Assembly: GCA_900770445.1 (NCBI GenBank)
Contig: CAAGKO010000040.1
Coordinates: 7,224 to 71,223, forward strand
DNA length: 64,000 bases
Source: an uncultured Oribacterium sp.
Lineage (GTDB): Bacteria; Bacillota; Clostridia; Lachnospirales; Lachnospiraceae
Direction of reading: 5' to 3'
A program made the position numbers and the translations under genes. Below, piece by piece: positions 8,251-16,066 of the stretch. The notes under the pieces are model-generated. The model was not told the DNA's origin and made no database searches. It saw only the letters and a list, made by a program, of their open reading frames with translations. Every line of letters starts with the position of its first letter. The first letter of the stretch is position 1.

Positions 8251-9424
8251 ACTTGCGCTGAAGAGTATATGGTCAAACCGAATGCGTTCGTTTCTGACGA
8301 TGCTTGGCATCATCATCGGCGTCGCTGCCGTCATCATCCTGGTCGGCATCGTCAATGGTGAAATGTCGTATATGACCGAAAGCTTCTCCTCCATGGGTAC
8401 GAATCGTATCACGGTCAATGTCATCAATCTTCGGACGCGTTCTGTCGATGTCGATGACATGTACAGCTTCCTCGAAGAGAATTCAGAATACTTCTCTTAT
8501 ATGTCGCCGACGGTCACCGTCAGCGCGACGGTAAAGGTTGGTAATGAAAACTCGACGTCGACACAGACGACCGGTGTGTCGGAGGATTATCTGAGCATCC
8601 TGGACGAGAATCTGCTGAGCGGTCGATTCATCCAGTATGCGGATATCGCCGCACGGCAGAAGGTCGCGGTCATCGGCTACTACATCGCCACCACCTACTA
8701 CGGCTCGGCGGATGCCGCCATCGGTCAGAAAATCAGTGTGAACGGTGAAAAATACGAGATTGTTGGAGTTATCGAGCGACAGACCTCAGAGAGCGAAGAG
8801 CTGAGTGCGGGTGGCTCCGATGATACGCTCTATATCCCGTACACGGCAGCCGTTAAGCTTTCACGAAACGGGTCGGTAAACAATTATACCTTCTGTGTAC
8901 GGGATGAATACGTCGATCAGGCGACGACGATCAAAACCTATATCGAGGATTATCTTTACACGATTTTTAAGGACGATGACCTTTATACCGTCACCGCGAT
9001 GAGTGAGCTCCTCGATTCCATGAACGAGATGATCGGCACCATGTCGATGATGCTCGGCGGCATTGCCGGCATCTCCCTTCTGGTCGCTGGTGTCGGTGTT
9101 ATGAACATCATGCTCGTCTCCGTCACAGAGCGTACCCGTGAGATCGGTATTCGAAAGGCGCTCGGAGCGAAGCGTCGGACGATTCTCTCCCAGTTTGTCA
9201 TCGAGGCAGCGGTCACCAGTTCGATGGGTGGCTTCATCGGCATCGCCGTGGGCTTTATCGGAACCAGTGCTGCCGGAAAGATCATGGGCATCGATGCCTC
9301 CCCGACGTTTGTCTCCGTACTCGTTTCCTTCATGGTCTCCGTGATGATCGGTCTCCTCTTCGGTTACCTGCCGGCGAGACGCGCCGCAGCACTGAACCCG
9401 ATCGACGCACTCCGCTCCGATTGA
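8234..9424 (+). CDS. MacB-type ABC transporter permease (FtsX-like)
   Basis: The 396-residue protein has the MacB_PCD/FtsX layout: a transmembrane helix near residues 20-42 after the segment SIWSNRMRSFLTMLGIIIGVAAVI, a large extracytoplasmic domain of about 220 residues, then three helices from about 275, including the conserved ERTREIGIRKALGA and the final ARRAAALNPIDALR. The start at 8234 has GGAGG seven bases upstream inside the ATPase gene; the upstream extension of the frame is unlikely. With the adaptor and ATPase this forms a complete export machine. A REP-like hairpin follows the stop. Confidence 0.92.
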   Translation: MLNSFKLALKSIWSNRMRSFLTMLGIIIGVAAVIILVGIVNGEMSYMTESFSSMGTNRITVNVINLRTRSVDVDDMYSFLEENSEYFSYMSPTVTVSATVKVGNENSTSTQTTGVSEDYLSILDENLLSGRFIQYADIAARQKVAVIGYYIATTYYGSADAAIGQKISVNGEKYEIVGVIERQTSESEELSAGGSDDTLYIPYTAAVKLSRNGSVNNYTFCVRDEYVDQATTIKTYIEDYLYTIFKDDDLYTVTAMSELLDSMNEMIGTMSMMLGGIAGISLLVAGVGVMNIMLVSVTERTREIGIRKALGAKRRTILSQFVIEAAVTSSMGGFIGIAVGFIGTSAAGKIMGIDASPTFVSVLVSFMVSVMIGLLFGYLPARRAAALNPIDALRSD

Positions 9425-9468
9425 TGCACACGTATTCTGTGCGTCTCTTTCACGACGTTCCGGTACGC

Positions 9469-9507
9469 AAGGGGGTCAGACCCCGATAAACGGGGTCTGA
9501 CCCCTTT
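9469..9507. repeat. REP-like hairpin built from GGGGTCAGACCCC palindromes
   Basis: A 17-bp stem (one G-U pair) with loop ATAAA; each arm is itself an odd palindrome, GGGGTCAGACCCC and GGGGTCTGACCCC. The repeat ends in CCCCTTT and lies 45 bp after the permease stop, so it could also terminate that operon. Motifs of this kind occur as dispersed palindromes near REP-associated transposases in other bacteria; no transposase is present here. Confidence 0.6.
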
Positions 9508-9551
9508 CATTGACGAGAGGCCGGTACTGGTCTATTTTCGTGAAGTTTCTG

Positions 9552-9581
9552 TTTACAATTCGGGGGGAGCGGTGGTATTAT
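9552..9581 (+). promoter_or_regulatory. Candidate sigma-A promoter for the pyrG transcript
   Basis: TTTACA at 9552-9557 and TATTAT at 9576-9581 with an 18-bp spacer. Transcription would run through about 215 bases of leader before pyrG. The rest of the 381-bp gap (9425-9805) holds the REP-like hairpin upstream and a terminator-like hairpin downstream. Confidence 0.55.
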
Positions 9582-9653
9582 TTTCGTGTTTTTATTTTCT
9601 GGAGCTGAGAAGGCTGAAACGAAGATAAAAGCATATCGATATTTATATGATGT

Positions 9654-9715
9654 GAGGTGGCAATGGCGTCACAGGGGCAAGGAAGAGTGTCCCTGCGTCA
9701 GTTCACCTCTTTTTT
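9654..9715 (+). terminator. Terminator-like hairpin in the pyrG leader (possible attenuator)
   Basis: GAGGTG (9654-9659) pairs with CACCTC (9704-9709); an inner stem pairs AGGG with CCCT and GCGTC-like flanks, and the outer stem runs straight into six or more Ts. It lies between the candidate promoter at 9552 and pyrG, so it could act as an attenuator; alternatively it ends a small RNA. Confidence 0.55.
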
Positions 9716-9805
9716 AGTGCGTCGTTGCCGTAACAGATACGGGTGACGATTGCATAGCGCATGAGGCATTGTCCTGCTTCATGGGGGATCACGAAAGGGG
9801 AGCAT

Positions 9806-11401
9806 ATGATCAAGTACGTATTTGTCACCGGTGGCGTCGTTTCCGGACTCGGAAAGGGTATCACAGCCGCTTCGCTCGGCCGTCTTCTGAAGGCGCGTGG
9901 CTATAAGGTTACCATGCAGAAGTTCGATCCGTACATCAACATCGATCCGGGTACGATGAACCCGATCCAGCATGGTGAGGTTTTCGTCACGGATGATGGC
10001 ACGGAGACGGACCTCGATCTCGGTCACTACGAGCGCTTCATCGACGAGTCCCTGGATCATAGGAGCAATGTCACCTCCGGTAAGGTGTACTGGTCCGTTC
10101 TGAACAAGGAGCGTCACGGTGAGTATGAGGGTCATACCGTTCAGGTCATCCCGCACATCACGAACGAGATCAAGAGTGATTTCTACCATTCGGATGACAA
10201 GAACGAGGACCGCATCGCCATCATCGAGGTCGGTGGTACGGTCGGTGATATCGAGTCCCAGCCGTTCCTCGAGGCGATCCGTCAGTTCCAGCAGGAGGTC
10301 GGTCATGAGAATGCCATCATGATTCATGTGACGCTGATTCCGTACCTGCATGCGTCCGAGGAGCTGAAGACGAAGCCGACGCAGATGAGCGTACGTGAGC
10401 TCCAGCGACTCGGTCTTCATGCTGACATCCTCGTCTGCCGTACCGAGTATCCGATTCCGCAGGAGATTCGTGAGAAGATCGGCCTCTTCTGTAATGTGCC
10501 GGCAAACCACGTGCTGCAGAACACGAACGCAGAGTTCATCTACGAGGTGCCGCTCATGATGGAGCACGAGCATCTCGCGCAGTCAGTCCTCGAGTGTCTC
10601 CATCTGCCGTGCCCGGAGCCGGATCTCTCCGACTGGACACATATGGTCGAGAATCTGCGTCATCCGAGCCGCGAGACGGTCATCGCCATCGTCGGCAAGT
10701 ATACGCAGCTGCATGATGCATACCTGAGCGTCGTAGAGGCGCTGAAGCACGGTGGCATCGCCAATCGTGCGAAGGTGAAGATCCGCTGGGTGGATTCCGA
10801 GGAGCTCGAGAAGGCTGGTGCGGAGACGCTGCTTGCCGGGGCCGATGGTATCCTGGTTCCGGGCGGCTTCGGTTCCCGTGGTATCGAGGGTATGATCATG
10901 GCGGCGCAGTATGCGCGTGAGCATAAGATTCCGTACCTCGGCATCTGCCTCGGTATGCAGATCGCCATCATCGAGTTCGCACGGGATGTGCTCGGCTGGA
11001 CAGACGCCAACTCGACGGAGTTCGATCCGAACACCGAGCATCCGGTCATCGACCTGATGCCGGAGCAGAAGAGTGTCACCGATCTCGGCGGCACGATGCG
11101 TCTCGGCGCATACCCTTGCGTACTGAGCGACGGTTCGAAGGCGCATGCCCTCTATGGCACGACGCAGATCTCTGAGCGTCACCGTCATCGCTATGAGGTC
11201 AATAATGACTTCCGCGCTGAGCTCGAGGAAGCGGGTATGCAGCTCGTCGGCCAGTCACCGGACGGCCACATCGTGGAGATGATCGAGCTGGCGGATCACC
11301 CGTACTTCGTCGCCACCCAGGCACACCCTGAGTTCAAGTCCCGTCCGAACAACGCGCATCCGCTGTTCCGCGGTCTCATCGAGGCGTCTCTTCGTAAATA
11401 A
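9806..11401 (+). CDS. pyrG: CTP synthase (glutamine hydrolysing)
   Basis: CTP synthase makes CTP from UTP, ATP and glutamine. The 531-residue protein has the N-terminal synthetase motif VTGGVVSGLGKGI (P-loop), the DPYINIDPGTMNP segment and GEVFVTDDGTETDLDLGHYERF, then a class I glutamine amidotransferase domain with GGFGSRG, nucleophile motif GICLGMQ and the final Q-A-HPEF catalytic His/Glu. The start at 9806 has GGGGAG four bases upstream; a 15-residue upstream extension is not conserved. It appears monocistronic, ending at a strong terminator. CtrA/PyrG proteins of Gram-positive bacteria are often regulated through their leaders, and a terminator-like hairpin is present here. Confidence 0.97.
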   Translation: MIKYVFVTGGVVSGLGKGITAASLGRLLKARGYKVTMQKFDPYINIDPGTMNPIQHGEVFVTDDGTETDLDLGHYERFIDESLDHRSNVTSGKVYWSVLNKERHGEYEGHTVQVIPHITNEIKSDFYHSDDKNEDRIAIIEVGGTVGDIESQPFLEAIRQFQQEVGHENAIMIHVTLIPYLHASEELKTKPTQMSVRELQRLGLHADILVCRTEYPIPQEIREKIGLFCNVPANHVLQNTNAEFIYEVPLMMEHEHLAQSVLECLHLPCPEPDLSDWTHMVENLRHPSRETVIAIVGKYTQLHDAYLSVVEALKHGGIANRAKVKIRWVDSEELEKAGAETLLAGADGILVPGGFGSRGIEGMIMAAQYAREHKIPYLGICLGMQIAIIEFARDVLGWTDANSTEFDPNTEHPVIDLMPEQKSVTDLGGTMRLGAYPCVLSDGSKAHALYGTTQISERHRHRYEVNNDFRAELEEAGMQLVGQSPDGHIVEMIELADHPYFVATQAHPEFKSRPNNAHPLFRGLIEASLRK

Positions 11402-11410
11402 TTTTCACTC

Positions 11411-11433
11411 AGGGCCCTTCGGGGCCCTTTTTA
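11411..11433 (+). terminator. Intrinsic terminator of pyrG
   Basis: AGGGCCC and GGGCCCT form a seven-bp stem around a TTCG tetraloop, followed by a T-run. It lies ten bases after the pyrG stop. Confidence 0.92.
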
Positions 11434-11526
11434 TATTTACGTTTGTTCATATGATGATTTACGTGTTGACACCTGTGTTATTCTAGAGAGCGCGATAAAG
11501 AATGACATAAAGGAGAACAACACTAG

Positions 11527-12651
11527 ATGGAAATGATTTTAGATGCACTTCTGGATGCGGTACTGGATACAGCGAAGCTGATTCCGTTCCTTTTTATCAC
11601 CTATATGGGGATGGAGTACCTCGAGCATAAGGCAGAGAAGCATACGACGGGGATGCTGGAGAAGGCCGGGCACTTCGGTCCGCTGATCGGTGCGGTCGTG
11701 GGTATCCTGCCGCAGTGCGGCTTCTCGGCGGCGGCCTCCAGTCTGTTTGCGGGCGGCGTGATTTCGGTCGGCACCCTGATCGCGGTCTTCCTATCGACCT
11801 CGGATGAGATGCTGCCGATTTTTATCTCGGAAGGCGTACATCCGTCGACGATGCTGCGGATCCTGGCGACGAAGGCGATACTGGGTCTCGTCAGTGGTTT
11901 CCTACTCGATATCTTCATGCGGCATGGTCGCCATACGAAGGCCCCGGAGAAGCATATCCACGATCTCTGCGTGCATGAGCACTGTGCCTGCGATGACGAC
12001 GAAGAGGACGAGGACGAGCTTCATGACGAAGCGCATGCACATGACGAACATCGTATCGAGCTACATATGGCGGACGCCTCCATGCATATCCATGACGGGG
12101 ATGCGTCCCATGCGCACGATGTGCAGGCTTCGCACCATTCTCACCAGGCCAATGCAGACGACCACGCACATCATCATGGCGCGGAGGCGCTTCACAGCCA
12201 CGAGCATGCCCATGCCCATGCAGGACATCATCATCACCATCATCAGAAAGGCTTCCTGGGCATCGCGATGCCGGCGCTCCATCATACGATTCAGATCACC
12301 GGCTTCATCTTCTTCATCACCCTGATCATCACCCTCCTGGTCGAGGGCATCGGTGCGGAGGCCATCGGTCACTTCCTCTCCGGAAAGCCGATCGTCGGTG
12401 TCTTCCTGGCCGGCGTCGTCGGTCTGATCCCGAACTGTGCGGCGTCCGTCAGCATCACCCAGCTGTACCTGATGGGGATACTGAATGCCGGACAGATGAT
12501 GGCCGGTCTCCTGGTCGGTGCCGGTGTCGGACTGCTCGTTCTGTTCCGTACGAATGATCATCCGAATGAGAATCTCCGGATTACGATCATGCTGTATGGC
12601 CTCGGTGTCTTCTGGGGACTCGTGATCGAGTATCTGGGCATCGTATTCTGA
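11527..12651 (+). CDS. Putative 10-TM metal exporter (ArsP_2-like) with histidine-rich loop
   Basis: The 374-residue membrane protein has two homologous halves. Each carries a short Cys motif inside a hydrophobic segment: LPQCGFSAAASSLFAGG near 61-77 and IPNCAASVSITQLYLMG in the second half, with STSDEMLPI between. This is the pattern I associate with the family annotated as putative arsenic or manganese exporters. Between the halves (about 131-241) lies a cytoplasmic or external loop with about 33 histidines plus many Asp/Glu and three Cys, ending in six consecutive His. That strongly suggests divalent metal binding (Zn, Ni, Co or Mn). The start has AAGGAG upstream at a slightly long spacing. 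It is apparently monocistronic. Substrate is inferred, not shown. Confidence 0.75.
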   Translation: MEMILDALLDAVLDTAKLIPFLFITYMGMEYLEHKAEKHTTGMLEKAGHFGPLIGAVVGILPQCGFSAAASSLFAGGVISVGTLIAVFLSTSDEMLPIFISEGVHPSTMLRILATKAILGLVSGFLLDIFMRHGRHTKAPEKHIHDLCVHEHCACDDDEEDEDELHDEAHAHDEHRIELHMADASMHIHDGDASHAHDVQASHHSHQANADDHAHHHGAEALHSHEHAHAHAGHHHHHHQKGFLGIAMPALHHTIQITGFIFFITLIITLLVEGIGAEAIGHFLSGKPIVGVFLAGVVGLIPNCAASVSITQLYLMGILNAGQMMAGLLVGAGVGLLVLFRTNDHPNENLRITIMLYGLGVFWGLVIEYLGIVF

Positions 12652-12709
12652 TGGCGAATACGTAAAAATCTTAAATACAGATGCACTTTTTAATTTTTTC
12701 GTTTACTTT

Positions 12710-12739
12710 TTGATTCCAGCCGATTACTATAACTATAAG
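12710..12739 (+). promoter_or_regulatory. Candidate promoter of the BTAD regulator gene
   Basis: TTGATT at 12710-12715 and TATAAG at 12734-12739, 18-bp spacer, 35 bp upstream of the start codon, in an AT-rich gap. Confidence 0.5.
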
Positions 12740-12774
12740 AAACGTTAATCAGAAAGAGAAGGGCAGGAAAACGT

Positions 12775-14043
12775 ATGCCGACAGATGAAAAGCGTATCGT
12801 TATACAGATGCTGGGGCAGTTTGCTGTTTCGGTAGATGGGCAGCAGCTCTACTTCGGAGAAAACAATAAGGCGAATTTTCTGAAGCTGATCCAGGTGATT
12901 TTCTTACACCATAAGACCGGGATCGCGAAGCGAGAGCTGATCGACTATGTATTCGGTTATAAGGAGCTGCTGGACGAAAACAATAGCCTGAATAATCTGC
13001 TTCATCAAGCACGAACGCAGCTGAAAAAAAGCGGGATGCCAGGGAAGCGCTATATCGAAGGCCGGAAGGGCGTGTATACACCGGAGCGGCCGGAGGGCTA
13101 TCGCTTTTCGTATGATTTCGCAGACTTCCGGCGGCTCTGTCAGAGGGCCCAGGAGGCCGTCGCACCGGAAGAAAAGGCGGCCCTCTATGCGCAGGCCGGT
13201 GCGCTGTACCAGGGCGAGCTTCTGCCGGATTTTGCGGCCGAAAACTGGGTCATCATCGAGTCTATCCGGCTGAAGGAAAGCTATGATGAGCTGGTGCGCT
13301 TCCTCGGTGATTTTTACCGTGAAAAGCAGGATTATGATCATTTATATCAGCTGTATGCCCAGGCTGCCCGGATCTACCCGGAGAGCGGCTGGCAGATTCA
13401 GCTGATCGATGCGCTGATTCTGAAGAAGCAGACGAAGGAGGCCTATGAGCTGTATGATAAAACCGCCCGCTACTATCTGGACGAGCTGGAGGTGCCGCTT
13501 CCGGATGAGCTCGTGCAGTGTTATGCCCGCATCTATGAGGAACTGAAGGTCGTATCGGATGATATCGGAGATATCCAGGCGGATATTCTGAAGCGGGATG
13601 CGGCACTGAAAAGCTGCGAGGATTCGGAGCCGCGGACCGGTTCCTACTACTGCGCGTACGCAAGCTTCATCGATGTCTATAATGTACTTCGCCGGAATAT
13701 GTCCCGCCGTGGCAGCAGCATCTTCATGATGCTCTGTACCCTCGTCGATTACGAGGGAAAGCCGATTCAGAATCCGGAAAAGCTGAATGCACGCTCTGAG
13801 GCGCTGAAGCAGGCACTGTATGAAGGGCTGCGCCAGGGCGATGTGTTTACGAAGTACAGCTCGAGCCAGTATCTGCTCCTGCTGATCGGTACGAAAAAGG
13901 AGGACTGCAGCATCATCTATCAGCGCCTCGCGCGGAAGCTGAAGGAGCTGACCGGACCACGCGCAGAGCTTCGCTATCGCATCGTATCGCTCGCCGAGAT
14001 CCCGGCAATCCTGGATAAAACGAAAAATGTTGAAAATGGTTAG
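12775..14043 (+). CDS. BTAD/SARP-like transcriptional regulator with a GGDEF-like C-terminal region
   Basis: The 422-residue protein starts with a winged-helix-like DNA-binding region (about 8-110, beginning MLGQFAVSVDGQ, typical of SARP/BTAD proteins), followed by a bacterial transcriptional activator domain of TPR-like helices (about 112-260; LYQGELLPDF, ESYDELVRFLGDFYREKQDYDHLYQLY). The C-terminal part (about 290-400; YYCAYASFIDVYNVLRRN, ALYEGLRQGDVFTKYSSSQYLLLL) resembles a GGDEF fold, where RxxDxxxRxxxDEF-like strands are conserved, but without the GGDEF catalytic motif. It probably senses a ligand or partner rather than making c-di-GMP. The target genes are unknown; the adjacent transporter is one candidate. 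Confidence 0.72.
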   Translation: MPTDEKRIVIQMLGQFAVSVDGQQLYFGENNKANFLKLIQVIFLHHKTGIAKRELIDYVFGYKELLDENNSLNNLLHQARTQLKKSGMPGKRYIEGRKGVYTPERPEGYRFSYDFADFRRLCQRAQEAVAPEEKAALYAQAGALYQGELLPDFAAENWVIIESIRLKESYDELVRFLGDFYREKQDYDHLYQLYAQAARIYPESGWQIQLIDALILKKQTKEAYELYDKTARYYLDELEVPLPDELVQCYARIYEELKVVSDDIGDIQADILKRDAALKSCEDSEPRTGSYYCAYASFIDVYNVLRRNMSRRGSSIFMMLCTLVDYEGKPIQNPEKLNARSEALKQALYEGLRQGDVFTKYSSSQYLLLLIGTKKEDCSIIYQRLARKLKELTGPRAELRYRIVSLAEIPAILDKTKNVENG

Positions 14044-14164
14044 TGCAAAATAATCAGAAACTGTTTAAAATAGTGTATCTGTCTGATTTCATATGGGCTT
14101 TCGATTTACTTTCGGAATTTCATATCTGAAACAGCAGGTACACTTTTTTATAGGGGGAAACACT

Positions 14165-15541
14165 ATGGGTAAACGGGAAGGCTTTAAATCCCGCATCGGC
14201 TTCATCCTGGTCAGCGCAGGATGTGCCATCGGTATCGGAAACGTATGGAAGTTTCCGTATCTCGTCGGACAGAACGGCGGTGGTATCTTCGTACTGTTCT
14301 ATCTGATCTTTCTGGTCATCATGGGGATTCCGGTGCTCACGATGGAGCTCGCCGTCGGGCGGGCATCGCATAAGAGTGCCGTGCGCGCCTATGAGGCGCT
14401 GGAACCGAAGGGGAGTAAGTGGCATATTCATGGCTGGTTTGCGACGGCCGGTTCGTATCTTCTGATGATGTACTACACGACGGTATCCGGCTGGATGCTG
14501 TCCTACTTCTTCAAGTTCATTCTGGGCGTCTTCGATGGGCTCAGCACGGAAGCCGCGGATGAGGTCTTTGCGAAGCTGCTGAACTCTCCGGAGGAGATGA
14601 TGTTAAGTATGGTCGTGACCGTACTGGTCGGCTTCCTGGTCTGCTCCTTCGGTCTTCAGAAGGGTCTCGAGAAGGTGACGACGGTCATGATGACAGCATT
14701 GCTCGCACTCATCGTCGTACTGGCCTTCCACAGCCTGACGCTTCCGAACTCGGCGGAGGGCACACGCTTCTACCTGGTTCCGAGCCTCGCACGTGTCGCA
14801 GAGCAGGGCGGCGGCAGTATGCTGAAGGGACTCGGCTCCGTGATCTCGGCCGCGATGAACCAGGCCTTCTTCACACTGAGCCTCGGCATCGCATGCATCG
14901 AGATCTTCGGTTCCTATATGTCGGACGATTATACACTGGTCGGCGAGTCTGCGCGTATCTGCGTGCTTGATACCTTCGTCGCGATCATGTCCGGTCTGAT
15001 CATCTTCCCGGCCTGCTTCGCCTTTAACGTGCAGCCGGATGCCGGTCCGAGTCTGATTTTCCTGACCCTGCCGAAGGTGTTTATGAATATGGCGGGTGGA
15101 CGCCTCTGGGGCGCCATGTTTTTCCTATTCATGAGCTTCGCAAGCTTCAGCACCGTCATCACCGTCTTCGAGAATCTGCTCTCGACCTCCATCGATAACT
15201 TCGGATGGGCGCGAAAGAAGGCCGTCTACCTGAACTGCATCTTCGTGCTGCTCGCCAGTGTGCCGTGCGTCCTGGGCTTTAACCTCTGGTCGGATCTCCA
15301 TATCATCGGTGCCCGTGGCGTACTGGATTCCGAGGATTTCATCGTGTCAAACCTCCTTCTTCCGGCGGGTTCGCTCATCTACCTTCTGTTCTGTGTGAGC
15401 CGCTGGGGCTGGGGCTTCGATCACTACCTCGCAGAGTGCAATAAGGGGGAGGGCCCGAAACTGCCGGCCGCCATCCGGCCGTACTTCCAGTTCGTCCTTC
15501 CGGTACTGATCTTCATCATCCTGATCCAGGGCCTGCACTGA
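14165..15541 (+). CDS. Neurotransmitter:sodium symporter family transporter
   Basis: The 458-residue membrane protein starts with the NSS signature: SRIGFILVSAGCAIGIGNVWKFPYLVGQNGGG, containing the unwound TM1 and sodium-binding residues. About 11 hydrophobic helices follow; TM6 region carries SVISAAMNQAFFTLSLGIACIEIFGSYM. Bacterial relatives (LeuT, TnaT, MhsT) carry amino acids with sodium. The start at 14165 has GGGGG eight bases upstream; the longer frame adds 24 residues without support. Substrate cannot be read from the sequence. Confidence 0.93.
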   Translation: MGKREGFKSRIGFILVSAGCAIGIGNVWKFPYLVGQNGGGIFVLFYLIFLVIMGIPVLTMELAVGRASHKSAVRAYEALEPKGSKWHIHGWFATAGSYLLMMYYTTVSGWMLSYFFKFILGVFDGLSTEAADEVFAKLLNSPEEMMLSMVVTVLVGFLVCSFGLQKGLEKVTTVMMTALLALIVVLAFHSLTLPNSAEGTRFYLVPSLARVAEQGGGSMLKGLGSVISAAMNQAFFTLSLGIACIEIFGSYMSDDYTLVGESARICVLDTFVAIMSGLIIFPACFAFNVQPDAGPSLIFLTLPKVFMNMAGGRLWGAMFFLFMSFASFSTVITVFENLLSTSIDNFGWARKKAVYLNCIFVLLASVPCVLGFNLWSDLHIIGARGVLDSEDFIVSNLLLPAGSLIYLLFCVSRWGWGFDHYLAECNKGEGPKLPAAIRPYFQFVLPVLIFIILIQGLH

Positions 15542-15556
15542 ACTGTTACAAAAGCC

Positions 15557-15585
15557 TTGCATTGTCCCGAGGACCGTGCTATAAA
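15557..15585 (+). promoter_or_regulatory. Promoter of the rimP-nusA-infB operon
   Basis: TTGCAT at 15557-15562 and TATAAA at 15580-15585 with the ideal 17-bp spacer. Transcription would start near 15592, just before the leader hairpin. Confidence 0.75.
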
Positions 15586-15605
15586 TATATAGTATTTGTT
15601 GACTA

Positions 15606-15640
15606 GTTAAAGGAGCAGGCGTTTCGCCCGCTCCTTTAAC
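15606..15640 (+). terminator. Leader hairpin upstream of rimP-nusA (terminator or attenuator)
   Basis: Fifteen bases at 15606-15620 pair with 15626-15640 with one mismatch around loop GTTTC, followed by TTAAGTTT. The hairpin lies within the leader of the operon promoter at 15557 and 20 bases ahead of rimP. It also buries an AGGAG sequence. It may serve as the NSS transporter terminator, as an attenuator of the nusA operon, or both. Confidence 0.65.
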
Positions 15641-15661
15641 TTAAGTTTAGAGGAAAATTCA

Positions 15662-16066
15662 ATGCAGGCAAAGGGCAACTATACCGAAAGAGTAAAAACG
15701 TACCTCGACAGCTTCTGTCCGAAGGAGGGCTACGGTGTCGACAGCGTCACCTTCACTTATGAGAATAATGAGTGGTATCTGCGTGCGTTCATCTATCGTC
15801 TCGACGAGGTGGACATGACCGTAAACGACTGTGCGAAGGTATCCAGACGGCTTTCCAAATGGCTGGACCAGGAGGATTTCATCGATGAGCAGTACATGCT
15901 GGAGGTATGTTCGCTCGGATTCAAGGATCAGCCGGGCAATGAAGACGTGATTCCAGAGGATGTCGAAGAGGAAGCGGAGGTGATCGATGAGACCGCCGAT
16001 GCGGATTCCGAAGACAGCCATGAAGATACAAATGAAGATACACTTACCGGGAGGGGTAAAAACTAA
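15662..16066 (+). CDS. rimP: RimP-like ribosome maturation factor, short form with acidic tail
   Basis: RimP assists 30S subunit assembly. The 134-residue protein has the N-terminal RimP domain: GYGVDSVTFTYENNEWYLRAFIYR, VTVNDCAKVSRRLSKWLD-like segment and YMLEVCSLG. In standard RimP the last motif is EVSSPG-DRPL and is followed by a C-terminal SH3-like domain. Here residue 85 onward is instead a run of Asp, Glu and Ala with no SH3-like sequence. Position immediately before nusA and overlap with it (TAATG) fit rimP. Function may be reduced or altered; the operon context makes the identity firm. Confidence 0.85.
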   Translation: MQAKGNYTERVKTYLDSFCPKEGYGVDSVTFTYENNEWYLRAFIYRLDEVDMTVNDCAKVSRRLSKWLDQEDFIDEQYMLEVCSLGFKDQPGNEDVIPEDVEEEAEVIDETADADSEDSHEDTNEDTLTGRGKN

